Assembly: GCF_963169125.1 (NCBI RefSeq)
Contig: NC_084798.1
Location: 200,689,481 to 200,753,480, forward strand
Direction: 5' to 3'
Length of the DNA stretch: 64,000 nucleotides
From: Humulus lupulus
Taxonomy: Eukaryota; Streptophyta; Magnoliopsida; Rosales; Cannabaceae
Within the stretch, counting starts at the first letter, position 1. The number at the start of each line of letters is the position of its first letter. Both the position numbers and the translations under genes were made by a program. Positions 47,295 to 57,898 of the stretch are shown here, piece by piece. The notes beneath the pieces are model-generated. The model ran no database searches. It was not told the DNA's origin and saw only the letters and a program-made list of their open reading frames with translations.

Positions 47295-48518
47295 TATCAG
47301 TAGTCAGAGAGCGTTTCCGAGTTTAATATTTTCGTTGTAAACAATGTACGCCTCAGGGCGAACCTTTTTCAAACAATGAAAATGGCGTGTGCAAAACGTC
47401 TTAAAGAAATATTGTAAAACTATGCTAATCTTTCTCAAGTGACTCCAGACTCGTCTCCGCTCACTTGCGGGGGGTATCCCGGGTATAAGCAAACACCTGG
47501 CGGGGCGCAAGCTTAGGCTAGCCCCGGCTCGGACCACGAAGGTCCGGGCGACGCAAACCCCACGGTCCCACCCTGGATGAACGATGTCCGAGGGTATAAA
47601 ATAAAGAGGACCGAGCCGGAGGCCGGTCCCACCCCGGACGAACGACGTCCAAGGGTATAAAACAAAGAGGACCGAGCCCCAGGCCGGTCCCACCCCGGAC
47701 GAACGATGTCCGGGGGTATAAAATAAAAAGGACCGAGCCGGAGGCCGGTCCCACCCCAGACGAACAATGTCCGGGGGTATAAAATAAAGAGGACAGAGCC
47801 GGAGGCCGGTCCCACCCCAGACGAATGACGTCCAGGGGTATAAAACAAAGAGGACCGAGCCCAAGGCCGGTCCCACCCCGGACGAACGATGTCCGGGGGT
47901 ATAAAATAAAGAGGACCGAGCCGGAGGCCGGTCCCACCTCGGACGAACGACGTCCGAGGGTATAAAACAAAGAGGACCGAGCCCAAGGCCGGTCCCACCC
48001 CAGACGAACGACGTCCGGGGGTATAAAACAAAGAGGACCGAGCCCAAGGCCGGTCCCACCCCGAACGAACGACGTCCGGGGGTATAAAATAAAGAGGACC
48101 GAGCCCAAGGCCGGTCCCATCCCGGACGAACGATGTCCGGGGGTATAAAATAGAAAGGATCGAGCCCAAGGCTCGTCCATTTCAGACAATTGATGTCCGG
48201 GCGATAGAAGCATCCGGTTTTCCCCAGGGCAAAGCCATGGCCTAAAACTGATAAAAGGAGAACAAAGCTCCAAGTTAAACTAAGCCCCGATGGGCCTGTA
48301 CTTGGTGCCAGGATTAAAAACTCGGTAAGTCGTTGGGTCTAGTCTAGGCCGTTGGAACCGGAACTAAAACCTCACAATCAAATAATCGCAGCAACAAAAT
48401 AAAATTTCTACTCGGAGCAACAAAAGGAAGCCTACATAAAAACCAGAGAAGGTAGCAGTGTTTTGAACTTAATTACAAGACAAAAATACTAATAAAATTA
48501 CAAGGCTGGGATTCGGGC
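47295..48518. other. Region between pol and antisense gene of the Tat element
   Basis: Non-coding apart from long meaningless frames created by the tandem array at 47564-48173. The rest is unremarkable. Confidence 0.6.
47564..48173. repeat. Ten tandem 61-bp units containing a TATA-like core
   Basis: Unit starts (GGTCCCA) fall at 47564, 47625, 47686, 47747, 47808, 47869, 47930, 47991, 48052 and 48113, exactly 61 bases apart without indels. A decayed eleventh unit follows. Each contains CGGACGAACGACGTCCG or close variants, whose ends CGGAC and GTCCG can pair, and GGGTATAAAATAAAGAGGA, which includes a TATAAAA core on the + strand. Two subtypes differ at GCCGGAGG against GCCCAAGG. Because 61 is 3n+1 and the unit has no stop on the - strand, all three - frames are open through the array. 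Confidence 0.95.
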
Positions 48519-51314
48519 CTACAACTCATCCGTCCGGAGGTCCGCGTCCTCCTTCTCCTTGGCCTCGAACTCGGCCCACTTCGAATCCGGATTAGGGAAG
48601 ACAAGGAGGTTCATACTCTTGTCCTTGCACCAGGCCATATAGATGGCCTCGTCAAAAGTGACATCCAGCAGGCCCTCGGCCTCCTCCTTTTCGCGGCGGG
48701 TTGTTTCATGCGCCGCCTTCTCCTGAAGGAGAGAGTCGCCCAGTTCGCAGACCCGGACCTTCAAGGCCTGGATCTCCTCCTTATCCAAGACGGACTGAGC
48801 CACGACCATCTCCAAAAGTGTCGCCCGCTCGTCGACCTCCTTTGATTTCCGGGACAACTCCCCTTCCAACCCAGCCTTGGCATGGTCTAGCTCCTCGCGC
48901 TCTGTCTGGGCACGGGCCATCTCCCGGCCAAGGGCCTCCTTGGCGGCCTCCCTTTGATTCACGGCCGCCTCCAACTCGAGTTTAGCCTACTCCATCTTCA
49001 TGGCCAGCTCGCCCACCAGATCAGCACTCCGATGGGACAACAGGTCAACCTGGAGCAAAGAAAAGTTAGAAAATAAAATCCTCGTCAACAAGTAAGGGAA
49101 GGAATGTAAGAAAAGTAAAAGTTACTGCGGTGGCTTGGTGGCGGATAGCCTGGGAGATAAACAGTACGTCTGGGTTGGCTATTGTGGCGTACCTCTTGAG
49201 CTGGAGGTTGGACATGGTGTTCCCCACCTGGTCTAGCAGATCAGCCGCCATGGGGACCGTGTCCTGTCCGAGTTTAGGGAGGAAGTCCGCTTCGGCGGCT
49301 GGCCGATCCACGATCGGCTGAGGAGCGCTGAACTTGGCGGGACACTCCGCGAATTCAACCTGACGACGGATCGTCAGGGCTTTGTAAGTTTCATCCCTCC
49401 AGCCACGACCATTCTCCCAGGTCCGGTTATTCAGCCGGGACTGCTCATCCCGCAAGGCAGACTCCCCTTCCTCGAGAAGAGTCGGGCGTATGGGGAGAAC
49501 AGGCAGGGCAGGGATTTCCTTCGTGGCCAGCCGACTCTCACCATGTGACTCTTCAGCTGAGCCAGCTCGCCTCGTCTAGGGCCTCTTTCTAGTGTTGCCC
49601 TCTACGGCGCCAGCGTCCGGGCCCCTCTTCCCCGAGCTCCGGCTGACCGCTGCGCCAGCCTCCAAGTCAATCACGGGGGGCTGGGCGGAGGCAGAGATTG
49701 CAGCAGGCTCCATGGCCTGGAGGGGGACCGCGGCCAGGACTCCCTCACCGGGACAGAACTCCGTCCCGGAAAGTTCCTTGGTAAGGTTTGGCTCTGGGCC
49801 CGTCACCTCGTTTTTCTTCCTGGGCGCCTTCTTGGGCGCCGTGTCCTTGAGGAGCCGCCTCATTTCGCTGGTAGGGGTTGACATATCAGAATCCCCTGCA
49901 AAAGTACAGAAAAGGGAGTTAGGACGATAAACCAAACAGATAAAAACACGCAAATCAAAGTTAGAAATGACCCGGGACGAACCCTCATCTATGCCCTGGG
50001 CGTGACTCAATTCCTCTAAAGCAAATGAATGGACCCGATCCCCTATATCGTCCAGGTTCAGGAAACCCTCGTACTAGAGGAACCCGGATAAGAACATGAG
50101 GACCTCCGAGCCTACAGGGACGGGAATTGAAGGTCTCATCTCCCCATCGGCCCCAAACGCGGGGCCCGGGTGTACTAGCCTATCCCTAGCTAAGTCCCCG
50201 ACTCGGGGAGCGTAAGTTAAGATTAAAGAGGAGTTACCTCGCCCCGATACGCTAGCCCCGGGAGTCCTAATGTTTGGTAGGGCATCTTCGAGGAGCTCCT
50301 CCAGCTCCTCTGAGGTGGCCGCCTCTGTCGGGGCCTGGACCTTCTTGCACCGGGCCGCGTCGGCTCGCGCCACTCTTTCCACACTAGCAATGTGATCCAG
50401 GGCCAACTGCTCCTGGACGTTGACGTTCTTCTCGCAGGGGATGCCTCGAAGGTTCGGGATAACAATAGTTTGGGTGGCCGCGAGCATCCCGACCAGTCAG
50501 AGATTGTCATTCGTGACGTAGCCACCCACGTCCAGATCCTCCGCGCTCAACTTGGAATAAAACCTCCTCCTTTCCATGATGAACTCGGTAAGGGGAGTTT
50601 GAGCGAAAGGCCCTGCCACTCGAAAGATATGATAAGAGACGACTAAAAAGGATAAGGAATAAAAGAGAGGACCAGGAAAATACTTACCCACTCGCTGGAA
50701 GTCCAGCAGCAGTGTGGGGTTATTGTCCACGAGGAACCCGGACGTCAGGAACCAGTAATGCCTGACGTCCGGGGGATGCCTCCAGGAGCTGGTAGGAGCG
50801 GGATAGCCACTCCACGGCTTCAGTCTATAAAAGCCGTCTAGGGTCTTGTCCTTGATGTTGACTTGCGGCTCCAGCTTGTAGAAGTACAGGATCTCTGCAG
50901 GGGTGGGCTCCGCGACCTCCTTCGTGATGCAAAACACCCGCCATCCAGCAAGTAGCCGGTACGCTTGAGGCAGAAGCTGGAACGGCGCAATTCCCACGTA
51001 CGTCAAGAACCGCACGAAATAGTCGTGAAGCGGGAGCGTAGCTCCCGCGCTGATGTGACGGTGCTCCAGGCCCCGAATCCTTCCACGGACATATGCGCCC
51101 ACTCCTCGATCCTGGCCATGTGGTTGTGAAAGAGTCCAGGAGTTGATTCGATGCCCAGACGCTGCTCTAGGAGCAGCATCATCTGGTAATTCCGGAACAG
51201 GTTGGGCGTCGCGTCCATTTCCCACCTGTTGCCCTTGGGCGTTTGGGATCCGGAAACGACGACAGGGGCCCTATTGACCTCTTCTTCAGAATGGAGCGTA
51301 ACGCTCGTTGCCAT
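48519..51314 (-). pseudogene. Antisense gene of the Tat element (Transposase_28-like, with coiled coil)
   Basis: The gene runs opposite to gag-pol from ATG at 51314 (MATSVTLHSEEEVNRAPV) to a stop at 48519. A frameshift near 51050 leads into a PF04195-like ('putative gypsy type transposon') domain: LPLHDYFVRFLTYVGIAPFQ, LLAGWRVF, EILYFYKL. Exon-intron junctions fit GT-AG near 50688/50641 (GTAAGTATTTTCC, TTTTTAG) and near 49970/49895 (GTCATTTCT, TTTTGCAG). A third intron is likely near 49128/49050. The middle is Pro, Ala and Glu-rich. The C-terminal 150 residues (48974-48519) are a long coiled coil (REAAKEALGREMARAQTERE). Antisense extra genes are known in Tat-lineage elements such as Grande. 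The function is unknown. Stops near 50491, 50075 and 48990 suggest this copy is broken. Confidence 0.72.
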
Positions 51315-51625
51315 AGCTAAGGATCTGGGAACAAAGAAAGAAAGCCAAGCAGTCAGTACCTAAACCCAAGAAATTCGGTCAAGGTACGGGGGGTCTCCTA
51401 AGGACTGCTTGGATCCCATTCAGATCAGGTCCAGGACTCCGAAGAGCCACGGGACCCTGATCGGGAAAGAAGGAAACTACTAAGACCCGCCCTCTGTCCG
51501 GGAAGCATCTGGATACAGAGCAACCCGAACCAGGCAGCCTTCCTAACAACTCCTAAATATAAAGCCTAAACGCACGTATTAAAAGAACATCATAAGTTCA
51601 CGAAGTCGTCAAGAGAGTTAGGAGG

Positions 51626-51857
51626 ACTTACTGTGAGTTGTCGGCCGTAGAAGATGGTGGTTGTCCGACTGTAAGGACGACAGAACCTTGTTCTTGAAAT
51701 AGTGTAGCCGGTTTAGCAGTTCGTCGACAAGACAGACCCGAGACGCGTCTTCAGGTAGGAGGGCAGAAGTTGGGGTTCTGGGGAATAGGCGGCGACGCAG
51801 AGTCAGCAAATGGTGGTATATGCCGTCGGCGATGTCGGACATGCAAGGCTTGAGCAA
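51626..51857 (-). CDS. Possible first exon of the antisense gene
   Basis: On the - strand an ATG at 51857 opens MLKPCMSDIADGIYHHLLTL and stays open to a good donor (CACAGTAAGTCC) near 51630. An acceptor (TTTGTTCCCAG) near 51327 would join it to the region starting at 51314. It lies about 65 bases downstream of a TATA box (51918-51925). It could equally be untranslated leader. No domain was recognised. Confidence 0.35.
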
Positions 51858-51917
51858 TGCTTATCGATTCTTAAACTGGTTCGAAGGAGTAAAAGTGGCA
51901 AATTGGCTTTCGTGGGG

Positions 51918-51925
51918 TATTTATA
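51918..51925 (-). promoter_or_regulatory. TATA box of the antisense gene
   Basis: TATAAATA on the - strand, in the context CCATTATAAATACCCC, stands about 30 bases before a plausible start near 51890. It precedes the first ATG at 51857. Spacing and sequence fit a plant core promoter. Confidence 0.5.
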
Positions 51926-52434
51926 ATGGCCCCAAGTCCTGGCCCCCGATCCAACGGATAGGTGTCTCCTCATCGGACGGTCAGGAGTCGCGCAGGGACA
52001 TTTATGAGTCCTTTCAGGTTGGATCCTCGCCATATCAGATCTAACGGCCCAGAAGGGGTGGATGCCAAAGGTTGCCCCATCCTACGGTCCACCTCATCCC
52101 AGGGACATTAATGATGGACCCCCGTGCGGATGGGACGCTTTGTGACATGCGCTGACACACTAGCCTAGGCCTAGCGACCCTTGGGAGGGCTAGGCGACCT
52201 TTCAAGACCTGTGCAGCAATCGCCTGGTGACATGTGTATCCTTGCCACGAAGTGGGACCAAGGTAAACGTCCCCAGATATTGGTAAACGGTCCGGGCCAA
52301 ACATACGGCCAGTACCACGGCCCGCTGTCACGGACCCACGATCCTGGGCAGGAACTGGGGAGGCAACCATGCGAGCGTCCTGGGAACGATGCAACCCTCC
52401 TCCTGGAAGGCCTAGGCAAAGGCTTGGGGGTAAA
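51926..52434. other. Non-coding segment before the 3' LTR of the Tat element
   Basis: GC-moderate sequence without a recognised gene. It would hold upstream control sequence for the antisense gene. It ends in the polypurine tract GGCTTGGGGGTAAA at 52421-52434. Confidence 0.5.
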
Positions 52435-53362
52435 TGTTATCCCCATTTCCTGCATGGACTCGGACCTTCGTCCAGGCACATTGTCAGGGGCTGTGTAAGC
52501 ATGTAGGCCCGGCCCAAGGCCTCTTGGTATGGAAATGTCCGAGAGGAGGGGTATGGGCCGGGGGTGCATGTTTGGGCCCATTTGAGGGGTCCGGCATGGC
52601 CCTCCGGGTTCCGTCCTCCGGGACGGTCGTCCGGGTGATGTGCAGATCATTCGAACCCCCCACGACATACGCGTCCTGGTCCCAGACCCTGGTATGGTCC
52701 GGGTCTGTGGTAAATGAAGAGGGACAGAGGTAAACGAACCCGGATCACCTCATCTCCGGTTAGAGGGGTCAAGCGTCCAGGACCCTGAAGCCGCCCCACT
52801 TCGCGTGGGCGTTGTCCCCACTTTTCACTTGCAGAAAAGGCCACCTCGGGATTGCACGCCGTTGTTTCAGGTCTGCGCTGCCAAGTACTCTGACTGGTCT
52901 TGTCTCCTGAATCTGCCTCGTAACTCGAAGTGTCCAGACCAAAAGCACCATTTTGTCGGGCGAGATATAGCTCTTGAGTCAACTTATTGGGCCTTAGCTG
53001 GTCTAGAATTCATGTATGTTGTATCTTTTGTATTGGGCTTCCACTAGAAAGGCCAAGAATATCTGTATCTCTGATGGGCCCAGGTCGTACCCGGCCCAGA
53101 CCCAGTGTTCCCATAAGCCTATAAGTACAGGCTATAGAACACTGTAAAAAGGATCTCTCTTTAACTAAGATACAGTTACTCTGTCAAAATACAGAGAGGA
53201 ACTCCATTGTAAAAGGTTTTTCAAGCTCTAATACTATAGACTCGTGGACTAAGGCTCGTTAACGCCCCAACCACTTAAAAACCCCGTGTTAATCTTCTAC
53301 TGTCATTACTATTACCCTTAAATAATATTTATTAATATAGTTACCGAAAATCTCGGTTAACA
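52435..53362 (+). repeat. 3' LTR of the Tat element
   Basis: 928 bases with the same ends as the 5' LTR and few differences by eye. TATA box TATAAGTA at 53120-53127. Confidence 0.93.
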
Positions 53363-54821
53363 ATTGTCAAATATAATTAATTATTTGAATAAATATTAAT
53401 CTTTTAAATTCAAATCCAATTTGAACTTATCAGATTATTATCTCTCACTCAAATAAAGATATTTAATTAATTCTACCAATTAATTAAATCCAATATTTTT
53501 AAAAATAAATATTTAATTTAGTATAATTTCAAAAATTATAATTAATTAATTATTTAATTAAAATTTGAAATTAATTTAATTATTTAATATAATTTGGAAA
53601 ATTATACAATAATTAAATATTAATTAATTTTTTTAACTACAACTAATTTGTAATTAATTAATTAATCACTATTATCATATAATTGCATATTTGGCCTGAA
53701 GAACAAATTTCTTCTTAAATATGTCTTTAAACTATTTTTCCCTTCATATCAACTCTTATCTCGAATAGTGTTGATAGAGCCGCTATGGGGACCTATGGAC
53801 CAATAATTCCAAGCTCCAATAAATTTGAGATTATTAATTAAACTCTTTAATTAAATAATCTTAATTTATTAATTTCATGATTATTCCACTATAAATATGA
53901 GACCGCACTCTTGTAATTATAGACATTTCATTTACTGAGTACTTTATAATTATAAAGCATCCATTGATATAATCATTGCATACAAATTGACCATCTAATA
54001 ATGGTTCATAATTAATTGGGAATAAAATTACTGTTTTACCCTTTTAATTATCTCTTGTTTCCTTAAGTACCATTGACTTTACTAGTGAATGTTAATTCAT
54101 AACTAAATTATGAATTTGAGCTCAATAACCTTTCAGTGTCAACCCTTAAGAGAGCCATCATTCAATCTCTTGCGAGAAGGCATAGATTCCATATTTGTAT
54201 ACTATGTCCCCAGCCATCTATATTAATGAGTTCCCAAAACAAAAGTTTCTAGCCTGATCATTCCGACAAACCCTAACGAGTGAATCAAAGAACTCATATA
54301 ACATAAACATGAGTTCATAGTAACTTCAGGATTAAGATCTATTTGTATATGATCATCAGTTGATATATTTAATTAACACTTCGAAACGATATTTAAATAA
54401 GTATTAATAAACATATATGGTCTAGTTCTATATATTCTCTAATATATAAAGCACCTCCACTAAAGTGTCCTATCACACTAGTGATCTGGATCTAGATCAC
54501 ATGTATTCATAATACTAGTGGTCCGTACTTGCAGTAATTAAGCTAAATATTCCATAACTTTATTTTACTGCGAACTATTCAAGTTCATTTATCTCAAACA
54601 CAATCCTCCCGTACCAATACGTTTTTGAAATCACATATATGAACTTATGAATTTTTCTGATATTTACATAATATTATCATAGAATAATATAGTCCATAAA
54701 ATATATGCATAACAAATTGAATTCATTTATTTATTTCATAAAACAATGTCTACTACATATGCTTTCAGGGCAGAATTCCCAACAATTCTATCCTGTTTTA
54801 AAAATTTTAAGTTCTATTTTG

Positions 54822-55022
54822 ACTGGCTCGATAGGGGATCGATATGAGCTCGATGGGGGGGTTGTCTGAGCTCGATCGAAGCTCAATATGGGCTCGATGA
54901 GGGAACAAGCTAGGTTTTGAGGTTAAATGTTTGAACTGGATAGATATGAGCTCGATGTGAGCTTGATAGAAGCTCGACATGGTCCGATAAGGCTCGATAG
55001 GGACTCGATATGAGCTTGATGC
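54822..55022 (+). repeat. TCGAT motif island 2 (MULE, Ulp1 intron, + orientation)
   Basis: Eight TCGAT occurrences, mainly as GCTCGAT, in about 200 bases just before the acceptor of the Ulp1 exon at 55095. Same orientation as island 1. Confidence 0.75.
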
Positions 55023-55094
55023 ATGATTTTCAAACTACATTTAAGCCATTTATGCTGATTTTTGCTAACTTTTTCTTATGTATTCTCTTTGTAG

Positions 55095-55826
55095 CATATT
55101 GATTTGGCACAACATATGCTTAGTAGGTGTTGCCAATTATTCCCCAAGACCTATTGCTAGAGTGCTGTTGTGATGAACATGGTGTTCTCACAAGTGATAC
55201 CTGCCAGATATGATCAATACAAGAACAATACTTACAAAGAAAGGTACCTGTGGAGTGCTTACGTCATGTCCATGGTGACCGACCTCGAGCAACAGTTTCC
55301 AGCATCTTGGTCAGGAGCTCATGATGTATATTGGTGCTAGAACTATCAACAATCTCATTAGTTTGCCATTGAGGCTTCTATTTCTAGTTGGACATTCACC
55401 ATATATGATTCAGACATCTTGGTGATTAGTGACGCAACGATGGAGGAAATTATGAAGCCATGGTGCATGTTGTTTCCTTCTCTATTGTTGCAGAGTAATC
55501 AAGGATAGCTTGATGTTGAAGATTCTTGCATGAGGAGAGAAGCCACATCAGTTCTTGTGGTGCCACCTATAGCGACACGAGCTCACTCAGTCCAAGAGAA
55601 GGTAAATAACATCATCTTTATACTATATCAGTTTCTAAGGAAATTTATAGCACTGTACATTTAATATTTATATGTATTTTGCAGTGGAGAATGTGGTGTG
55701 TATGCTATCAAGCATATTGAGCATCTCATTACCAACCTTCCATTGTACACCATTTGTGATGAAAATATAGAGTTGTTCAGGAACAAGTGGATGACAAACT
55801 TGTGGTATCAGAATGTGCAACCTTGA
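55095..55826 (+). pseudogene. Ulp1-like gene of the MULE, peptidase part
   Basis: A TTTGTAG acceptor at 55094 starts HIDLAQHMLS. The C48-type (SUMO-protease-like) domain follows: RYLWSAYVMSMVTDLEQQFP, then the expected catalytic His in QSH followed by TAG where Trp is usual. TFTIYDSD, a plausible catalytic Asp region, comes next. After an intron (55602-55684), SGECGVYAIKHIEHL contains the catalytic Cys in a GECGVY setting. The stop is at 55824. Additional TAG and TAA codons occur (for example in the DVYWC region). The catalytic residues look conserved but the frame is broken. Such proteases are carried by several plant MULE and CACTA groups; their role in transposition is not known. Confidence 0.75.
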
Positions 55827-55997
55827 CTGGCTTCCACACCATCAGATACTTGTATATTTTTTTTATTGGACATATTTTACAAGAGCGATTATGATAGGCT
55901 CTTCATTTTTTATGATGACTGTAGATATACAGGTTCTTTACATGTTTTGTTTGTGTTTTGGATTTTTTTTTTAGTGATAACTATAGAAATATAAATG

Positions 55998-56250
55998 TTG
56001 TAAACGTATTATCAAGCTGTTATTGAGCTCTATCAAGCTGTTATCAAACTATATCGAGTTGTTATCAAGCTGTAATCGAGCAACATAAATATTCGACTTT
56101 AAATTTAATTTAAATGGCTATTATCGAGTAGCCATCAAGCTAAGAATACAGTCAGGTTTAAAATTCATCTTAACAAGTCTATCATCGAGCTGCTATTGAT
56201 CCCATATCGAGCTATTATCGAAACATATCGAGTTTATATCGAGCTACACA
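55998..56250 (-). repeat. TCGAT motif island 3 (MULE, - orientation)
   Basis: Eight ATCGA occurrences (TCGAT on the - strand) in about 250 bases between the convergent Ulp1-like and transposase genes. Many appear as TATCGAGCT or ATCAAGCTGTTAT. Confidence 0.75.
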
Positions 56251-56327
56251 AAATTTGGCAAAAAGAAAAAACAAGGGGAAGCAAGCAAAGTTAATAATAA
56301 AAATGCATCCATATTGATACAAATAGT

Positions 56328-57893
56328 TTATTGTCTAGCTTCGCATGAAGCCATGTTATGGCCAAGACCACCACACATACTACACTTACGCTCTTTCCGC
56401 AACACTTCACCTATCGATAGATAACGTTTTGTCTTTGTTCTTCCTACCTTTTTCTTCTACGGCCGACCAACTTGTTGTTTCTCGATGAGTACCCCAACTT
56501 GCATATTCTTTATGTCCTCGGGAACTGTGCACTCGTCCTCATTTCGAGTTGGGTAAATTGTTTCTTTATACGAATCCCTCCACATCTCAGTAGTGTAGAA
56601 TGGGAAACACAATGAGTAAATGTTGACACCGCGGTCGATGGCTGCAGCCATTGCATGAACACAAGGTATGCCTATAATTTGAAACATGCCATAGGAGCAT
56701 GATTTGGTCATCAAATTCACCTCGAACTGTCAAAGAGCGTGGACTTTCAAGTACCTTGCATCAGCTGCAATACCTGCCAAATCTTTCTCCATTAGTGGTG
56801 ATAATTTGGATGCGCACTTCTCTACCTCATCACGACGCTCAGCAAACCATGATTGAAGTGTGAAACGAATGAATTCCACAAAAGTTGCGACTGGGAAGGT
56901 TCTTGCATCTCTGGTTTTGTTGTTGAAACTTTCGACGTAGTTGCTTGTCATAATATTGTATCAATTCCCAGGAAAGTAAGCACGAGTCCACTTATTGAAG
57001 CCAATACCCTCGAGATATTGACCTATGGCAGGATCCATTTACTTTATATTGTTAAAGAACATGTGAAATTTTGACTTCCAAAATGCATATGTCGCATTCC
57101 ACATCTTCGTGTGATAGTGATCAGTCTTGAGCTTAGCGATTACATCCATACGTATATGATGGTAGCATGCATCGTGGTAGGCATCAGGGAAGACGACCTG
57201 AAGAACATGAATAATGCTAGCATGCCTGTCTGATACAAAAGCCAAATTATCAACAACTCAAATGGCTTCCTTCAATTTCATCATGAAATACTTCCAAGAA
57301 TTGTGATTCTTACTGTCCACCAAAGCGAACGCAATTGGATAAATGGGGCTATTCACATCCAATGCAACAACACATAGCATGTGCCCGCCATACCTCATCT
57401 TTAAGAAAGTGTCATCCACACATATCACAGGACGACATGATGTAGATCCTCTTCTACAAACTCCAACTGAGAAGAAGCAGTAAAGAAAACAATCATCCTC
57501 TATGAAAAAAACAATTATTATACCTGGATTCTTTTGGTGCAACATGTGCAAGTAAGAAGGTTACTTGGGGTAGGATTCTTTAGGTGTCCCCCTGACATAA
57601 CCAAGTGCCTTCTCTTTGCATGCCCATTCCTTCATATAACTCATATCGATCCTAAAAGATTTTTTCATATCCTCATTTATGTTGTTTTCCATGTAGCTAG
57701 TGCCATCAGTAACATATTTGTTCTTGATAAAGTGCCCAATGACCCAAGAAGCTGCTTGGCGATGGTCTTTCTATCGCATTTCTAGTTAGCACATATGCAC
57801 ACTATTGTAAACAGTGATCTTAAATATGGAAGGTCGCGCTACTTTTTTCCCCCTTAATCTCCAACCACAGTCAGGATCCTTGCAAGTGATATA
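56328..57893 (-). pseudogene. MuDR-type transposase of the MULE, central and C-terminal part
   Basis: Reading leftwards from the solo LTR: YIxCKDPDCGWRLRGKK, the end of the N-terminal Mu DNA-binding domain. The MULE transposase domain follows at 57551-57040: RPVICVDDTFLKMRYGG with the first catalytic Asp, LVDSKNHNSW, AFVSDRHASI with the second Asp, and AYHDACYHHI. Then come NYVESFNNKTRD and a SWIM zinc finger (CSYGMFQIIGIPCVHAMA, near 56650-56700). A C-terminal zinc knuckle (CSMCGGLGHNMASC) precedes the stop at 56328. The order of domains and the length fit plant MURA-like proteins. Stops occur near 57257, 57036, 56952 and 56727, and a frameshift lies before 57551. Confidence 0.85.
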
Positions 57894-57898
57894 CTACA

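Larger units (their letters stand above)
39961..53362 (+). mobile_element. Tat-lineage Ty3/Gypsy retrotransposon with antisense gene, 13.4 kb
   Basis: LTRs 39961-40889 and 52435-53362 begin TGTTATCCCC and end GGTTAACA, and are nearly identical by eye. Flanks are ATTAT (39956-39960) and ATTGT (53363-53367), a 5-bp duplication with one change. The order is gag, protease, RT, RNase H, a second RNase H, integrase. Then come a 61-bp tandem array and an antisense gene. The second RNase H before integrase marks the Tat lineage (Retand, Ogre, Grande and relatives). The GC-rich coding part contrasts with its AT-rich surroundings. Stops and two frameshifts make it non-autonomous. Confidence 0.93.
39141..54784. 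mobile_element. Solo LTR (probably Copia) in the Ulp1 intron, split by a Tat element
   Basis: The LTR starts TGTTAGGAACG at 39141 and ends GAATTCCCAACA at 54784, flanked by the duplication ATTCT (39136-39140 and 54785-54789). The Tat element 39961-53362 sits inside it. Without that insertion and its duplication it is about 2.2 kb and AT-rich, with no coding sequence. Orientation is unclear. The complement end TTCCGCTGCG-TATTAGGAAAC looks like a Copia U5 end, favouring the - strand. A TATAAATA at 53890 would favour the + strand. Confidence 0.75.

Noticed and set aside
47304..48273. Three overlapping - strand frames of 218-251 codons
   Set aside because: They come from the stop-free 61-bp tandem array, whose period is 3n+1, so every frame is open; the proteins are out-of-phase repeats.
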